15,171 nt of DNA from JBBRWO01 sp038249135. GTDB lineage: Bacteria > Actinomycetota > Coriobacteriia > Anaerosomatales > JAAXUF01. Shown here in pieces: positions 12,722 through 15,171 of the stretch. Every line of letters starts with the position of its first letter. Position 1 is the first letter of the stretch. Location: NCBI GenBank assembly GCA_038249135.1, contig JBBRWO010000045.1:1-15171 (forward strand). Reading direction: 5' to 3'. The position numbers and the translations under genes were made by a program. Below the pieces are notes generated by a model that ran no database searches, was not told the origin of the DNA, and worked only from the letters and a program-made list of their open reading frames with translations.

Positions 12722-12853
12722 CTGAAGTCACCCACTGCGGTCGGATTTGTCGGCTACCACGTATGTCGGCAGCACAACACGGCCCAGAGTGTGATGGTTC
12801 GCACATCTCGAGGCGCAGGCTTCTTCAGGATTGCCAGGAACGATGCCGGTGTC

Positions 12854-12884
12854 CGAGCGCGGGCGCTACCCCGCGATGCGCTCG
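12854..12884 (-). terminator. GC-rich hairpin after the six-helix membrane protein gene
   Basis: Five nt past the stop at 12889 (minus strand) is a stem CGAG-CGCGGG (12854-12863) against CCCGCG (12870-12875) and CTCG (12881-12884), with a 5-nt bulge. An alternative pairing CGAGCGC/GCGCTCG uses the same arms. There is no U-tract, so it is a terminator candidate or an mRNA 3'-end protector. Confidence 0.4.
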
Positions 12885-12888
12885 CGAG

Positions 12889-13581
12889 CTACTCGGCAAG
12901 TTCCTTGGCGGGCTGCTCGGGCTGTACATAGGACTGCACGACCCACGCGAGGACAACGCAGATTCCGAGCACCGCGAGCACCATGCCAAAGAACGGGCCC
13001 TTGATCTCCCACCCCGAGTTGAGCACCGGGCTGTCCGGATGGAGAGCGCGCTTGGCGGGGTCGAGAAAGATGTCGGAGAGGAGAATGGCTGCGCCGACCG
13101 TGAAGACGAGGTCGGCGATGGCCTTGTGGGCACGCTTCTCGAGCACCAGCCAGTGCAGCAACAACAGCATCGCTACGCCCAGGAGGATCACGAACTGAGC
13201 CACAAGGCGCGGATCCTGTCGCACCGCCATCAGCGGCGATTCCTTGGAGCCGGTGAAGTCCCAGGTGTTCAGCGCCGCGAACAGACCCAGCACGCTGTTG
13301 AGGACCCAGAGCGGCGCGGCAACCGCGCGGAAGCCAACCTCCCAGGCGTAGACCGAGTCTTTGCGCGTGATGAGGTACACCAGCGCAAGCACGCCCATTG
13401 AGATGAACAGGAGGAGGTCGACCCAGGTCGATCCGCCGTGGAAGAGCGGGAGTTTCACCTTGTCGCCGAGACCCTTGACCGCGGGGATGTTCGCGATGAT
13501 CACGGCCACGGTGATGGCGAGCGCAACTACGACACCGAAGGCGGTGGCGAGCGCGGTCTTTGACAGCGGGGTTCGGGACAC
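12889..13581 (-). CDS. Integral membrane protein with six predicted helices, function unknown
   Basis: A 230-residue protein with predicted membrane helices at about 11-31, 53-72, 85-105, 127-148, 155-173 and 197-217. Between helices 3 and 4 lies a polar loop with NTWDFTGSKESPLMAVRQDP, and other loops hold H48 (LFHGGSTWVD) and H181 (LHPDSP); H143 is inside helix 4 (LLLLHWLV). Histidines and a tryptophan-rich loop in a multi-helix protein could mean heme handling, as in cytochrome c assembly proteins, but the WWD signature of CcmC/CcsA is not present, so I do not assign it. It starts at GTG 13581 with AAGGAG 5 nt upstream. It stands alone: 68 bp separate it from the exporter gene upstream and 167 bp from the next gene. 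Confidence 0.8.
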   Translation of the reverse strand: MSRTPLSKTALATAFGVVVALAITVAVIIANIPAVKGLGDKVKLPLFHGGSTWVDLLLFISMGVLALVYLITRKDSVYAWEVGFRAVAAPLWVLNSVLGLFAALNTWDFTGSKESPLMAVRQDPRLVAQFVILLGVAMLLLLHWLVLEKRAHKAIADLVFTVGAAILLSDIFLDPAKRALHPDSPVLNSGWEIKGPFFGMVLAVLGICVVLAWVVQSYVQPEQPAKELAE

Positions 13582-13649
13582 GTCAGCTCCTTGCGAGTAT
13601 CGGGGCGCAGCCGTCCGGTGCGTCGCCGCTAGTCTAGCGCACGGGGTCG

Positions 13650-14600
13650 CTACGCCGCGTCTGTGACCAGCGCGGGCGTCGCGAGCGCATCAGCGGCCGG
13701 ATGCATTGTCGCGGGCACGCGCGAACTCCACGGTGCCTTGCGAACGGTCGCCAAGGCGACACCCGCGAGCGTCACAGCGCCACCGATCAGCGTGAGCATC
13801 TGCGGTGCCTCGCCGACCCACAACCAAGCGACCGGCACGCCGATCACCGGCACCAGATAGAGGAAGCGCGAAGCCATGCCCGGCGGCAGGGCAGCTACCG
13901 AGTGCGACCACAGCAGGTAGGCGATCCCGCCCGGGAACAGCGCGAGGAACAGCACGGTGGCAAGCTGCGCGGGCGACGCAGAGGTAACTGCGGCGACGGA
14001 ACCGGGCGCGAACACCACGAACGGCAGCGAGCCCGCGACGACGGAGTACGTGACGACCTCAAGTGGCTTGTAGCGCGTGAACAGCGGCTTGGACAGCACG
14101 GTGTAACCTGCGAAACTCAGCGCCGCCAGGACCACGAGCGCGGCGCTCCAGCCGATTGCACCGAACCCGCCGTTCGCCGAGCCCATCAGCACCAACCCGC
14201 CCATGCACGCGGCGAGACCGACCCAGGTGAAGCCGTTGGCGATGTCTCGGCCCAACGCCACGGCGATGAGCGTCGTGAACACGGGGTTCATGTTGATGAG
14301 GAAGCCGGCCATCGACGCCGAGACCCCCTGCTGCCCAAATACCAGCAGCAGTTGGTATGCGCCGAAGCCGAGAAGACCCGTGAGCACGAACACCGGCACG
14401 TCGGCGCGGTCAGGGAGTCGCATGCGAGTCGCGACGCCGTATCCGGCGAACAGGAGTGCAGTGAGCGTCCAGCGCACGAAGAGCAGGTGGCCGGGAGAGA
14501 AGTGCTTGAGCGCGACAACCAGACCCGCGAAGGTGGTGCTCCATATGAGGATCGTCGTGGCGATGGCGACTATGGTGCCGATGCCGTAGCGCTTGACCAT
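13650..14600 (-). CDS. EamA-family (DMT superfamily) exporter
   Basis: Inner-membrane drug/metabolite-type transporter of 316 residues with about ten helices arranged as two EamA repeats (about 5-138 and 148-282). Family landmarks are the opening GTIVAIATTILIWSTTFAGL, VRWTLTALLF, the GQQGVSASMAGFLINMNPVF block at the end of repeat one, and SRFLYLVPVIGVPVAWLWVG with the following GGAVTLAG in repeat two. Members export amino acids, nucleosides or other small metabolites; the substrate cannot be read here. The ATG at 14600 follows AGGAGA at about 9 nt. The frame is open for 56 more codons upstream, but that stretch is intergenic and carries the promoter. It is divergent from an Lrp/AsnC-type regulator, which makes an amino-acid exporter controlled by that regulator plausible. 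Confidence 0.92.
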   Translation of the reverse strand: MVKRYGIGTIVAIATTILIWSTTFAGLVVALKHFSPGHLLFVRWTLTALLFAGYGVATRMRLPDRADVPVFVLTGLLGFGAYQLLLVFGQQGVSASMAGFLINMNPVFTTLIAVALGRDIANGFTWVGLAACMGGLVLMGSANGGFGAIGWSAALVVLAALSFAGYTVLSKPLFTRYKPLEVVTYSVVAGSLPFVVFAPGSVAAVTSASPAQLATVLFLALFPGGIAYLLWSHSVAALPPGMASRFLYLVPVIGVPVAWLWVGEAPQMLTLIGGAVTLAGVALATVRKAPWSSRVPATMHPAADALATPALVTDAA

Positions 14601-14658
14601 GAGGTGCCGTCTCCTGAAATCAGATGCCCTGCGAGTGGGCGCACGTGAGCGTTGAGGA

Positions 14659-14687
14659 AGTGTAGTCCGCTCGGACGACGATTGGCA
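14659..14687 (-). promoter_or_regulatory. Candidate exporter promoter with overlapping palindromic operator
   Basis: On the minus strand TACACT (14664-14659) resembles a -10 hexamer and CTGCCA (4 of 6 to TTGACA) lies 18 nt upstream. Between them, directly against the -10, is the perfect palindrome GTCCGCTCGGAC (14665-14676). A regulator bound there would block the promoter; the divergent Lrp-type protein is the obvious candidate. Confidence 0.45.
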
Positions 14688-14709
14688 GGACGAAGCGCAA
14701 GCGCGGTGG

Positions 14710-14726
14710 TACGATTCCCTACGATT
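14710..14726 (+). promoter_or_regulatory. Direct repeat TACGATT ahead of the Lrp-type gene
   Basis: TACGATT occurs twice, at 14710-14716 and 14720-14726, a 10-bp spacing of about one helical turn, 41-57 bp before the regulator's ATG. Either copy could serve as a -10 (TACGAT), and the helical phasing would also suit a regulator site. Confidence 0.35.
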
Positions 14727-14766
14727 GCACGAATGTTTAAGTCGCAGACCTACGAAGGGAAAGTCC

Positions 14767-15171
14767 ATGGACGACGTCGACCTCGAACTGCTCTCGGCGC
14801 TTCAGGATGATGCGCGCGCAACCTACGCGGAGCTCGGCCGCACCGTGGGGCTCTCGGCCCCGGCGGTGGCAGAGCGGGTACGCCGGCTCGAAGCCTCGGG
14901 GATCATCTCCGGCTATCACGCCGAGGTGGATCTGAAGAAGGCCGGATACGGCATCGTCGCGTTCGTACGGCTCAACTCGGCACCCGACCTGGCGCCTCAG
15001 CTCGAGCGCATGGCACGCGACACGTCCGAGGTGCTTGAGTTCCACCGCGTGACGGGCACCGAGGGTTATGTGCTCAAAGTCGCCGTCACATCGATCGAGC
15101 ATCTGGAGCGCATCGTGGTGAAGTTCCTCCCCTACGGCAACACCACGACCTCGATCGTGCTGTCATCGCCG
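14767..15171 (+). CDS. Lrp/AsnC-family transcriptional regulator (cut by window edge)
   Basis: Leucine-responsive-type regulator; 135 codons are visible, and the frame is still open at the window end. It begins MDDVDLELLSALQDDARATY, the standard Lrp start, followed by a helix-turn-helix with LGRTVGLSAPAVAERVRRLE (about residues 24-43) and GIISGYHAEVD. The ligand-binding RAM domain follows: GYGIVAFVRLNS, VLEFHRVTGTEGYVLKVAV, HLERIVVKFLPYGNTTTSIV. Full members have about 145-165 residues, so little is missing. ATG 14767 follows AAGGGA closely. Members bind an amino acid and often control a divergently placed transporter, matching the exporter on the other strand; autoregulation is also usual. 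Confidence 0.93.
   Translation, partial: MDDVDLELLSALQDDARATYAELGRTVGLSAPAVAERVRRLEASGIISGYHAEVDLKKAGYGIVAFVRLNSAPDLAPQLERMARDTSEVLEFHRVTGTEGYVLKVAVTSIEHLERIVVKFLPYGNTTTSIVLSSP

Noticed and set aside
13701..14648. A 315-codon plus-strand frame across the EamA exporter
   Set aside because: Charged, low-complexity translation opposite a clear ten-helix transporter; a shadow of GC-rich coding.

Overview
The window is GC-rich, densely coded DNA with strong AAGGAGG-type ribosome sites, several GTG starts, lipoproteins with short lipoboxes and one probable leaderless gene. Together with anaerobic-type redox genes (a ferredoxin:thioredoxin reductase homologue and an octaheme nitrite reductase) this suggests an anaerobic or facultative high-GC Gram-positive, probably an actinobacterium of the Coriobacteriia/OPB41 kind. 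That placement is inferred from style and gene content, not from a marker gene. Nothing looks like a phage, insertion sequence or CRISPR array, and I found no rRNA or tRNA gene.

Layout, left to right. (1) 1-2550, minus strand: the start of a branched-chain amino-acid ABC importer operon, in transcription order livK (binding lipoprotein), an intercistronic hairpin, livH, and the N-terminus of livM cut by the window edge. (2) 2779-4154, minus: cysK followed 2 nt later by an Rrf2-family regulator, an arrangement recalling the CymR/CysK sensor pair. Direct and inverted repeats lie in the cysK promoter region. (3) 4376-4600, plus: a 74-residue membrane protein resembling only the membrane half of NfeD. 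(4) 4642-5584, minus: a glutaredoxin-like protein and a ferredoxin:thioredoxin reductase catalytic domain fused in frame to a Rieske [2Fe-2S] domain; the fusion is the most unusual gene here. (5) 5818-7545, plus, divergent from (4): an octaheme c-type cytochrome with the nitrite-reductase CXXCK heme and the Tyr-x-Cys signature of octaheme nitrite reductases, predicted to be a lipoprotein. (6) 7574-8383, plus: a WalJ/YycJ-type metallo-beta-lactamase-fold protein. (7) 8446-12001, minus: a vitamin B12 uptake operon btuF-btuC-btuD headed by a compact cobalamin riboswitch and an intrinsic terminator; its ATPase carries an extra C-terminal domain of unknown role. (8) 12149-13581, minus: an unrecognised 190-residue protein and an unrecognised six-helix membrane protein, with a small array of 8-bp repeats beside the first. 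(9) 13650-15171: an EamA-family exporter (minus) divergent from an Lrp/AsnC regulator (plus, cut by the window edge), with a palindrome placed to control the exporter promoter.

How the parts may work together: the left half is amino-acid and sulfur acquisition (branched-chain amino-acid import, cysteine synthesis with its own regulator). The middle is thiol-disulfide and nitrogen-oxide redox chemistry. The right half is cobalamin import under riboswitch control and a regulated metabolite exporter. The best candidates for something undescribed are the FTR-Rieske fusion paired with a glutaredoxin, and the C-terminal domain on the BtuD-like ATPase.
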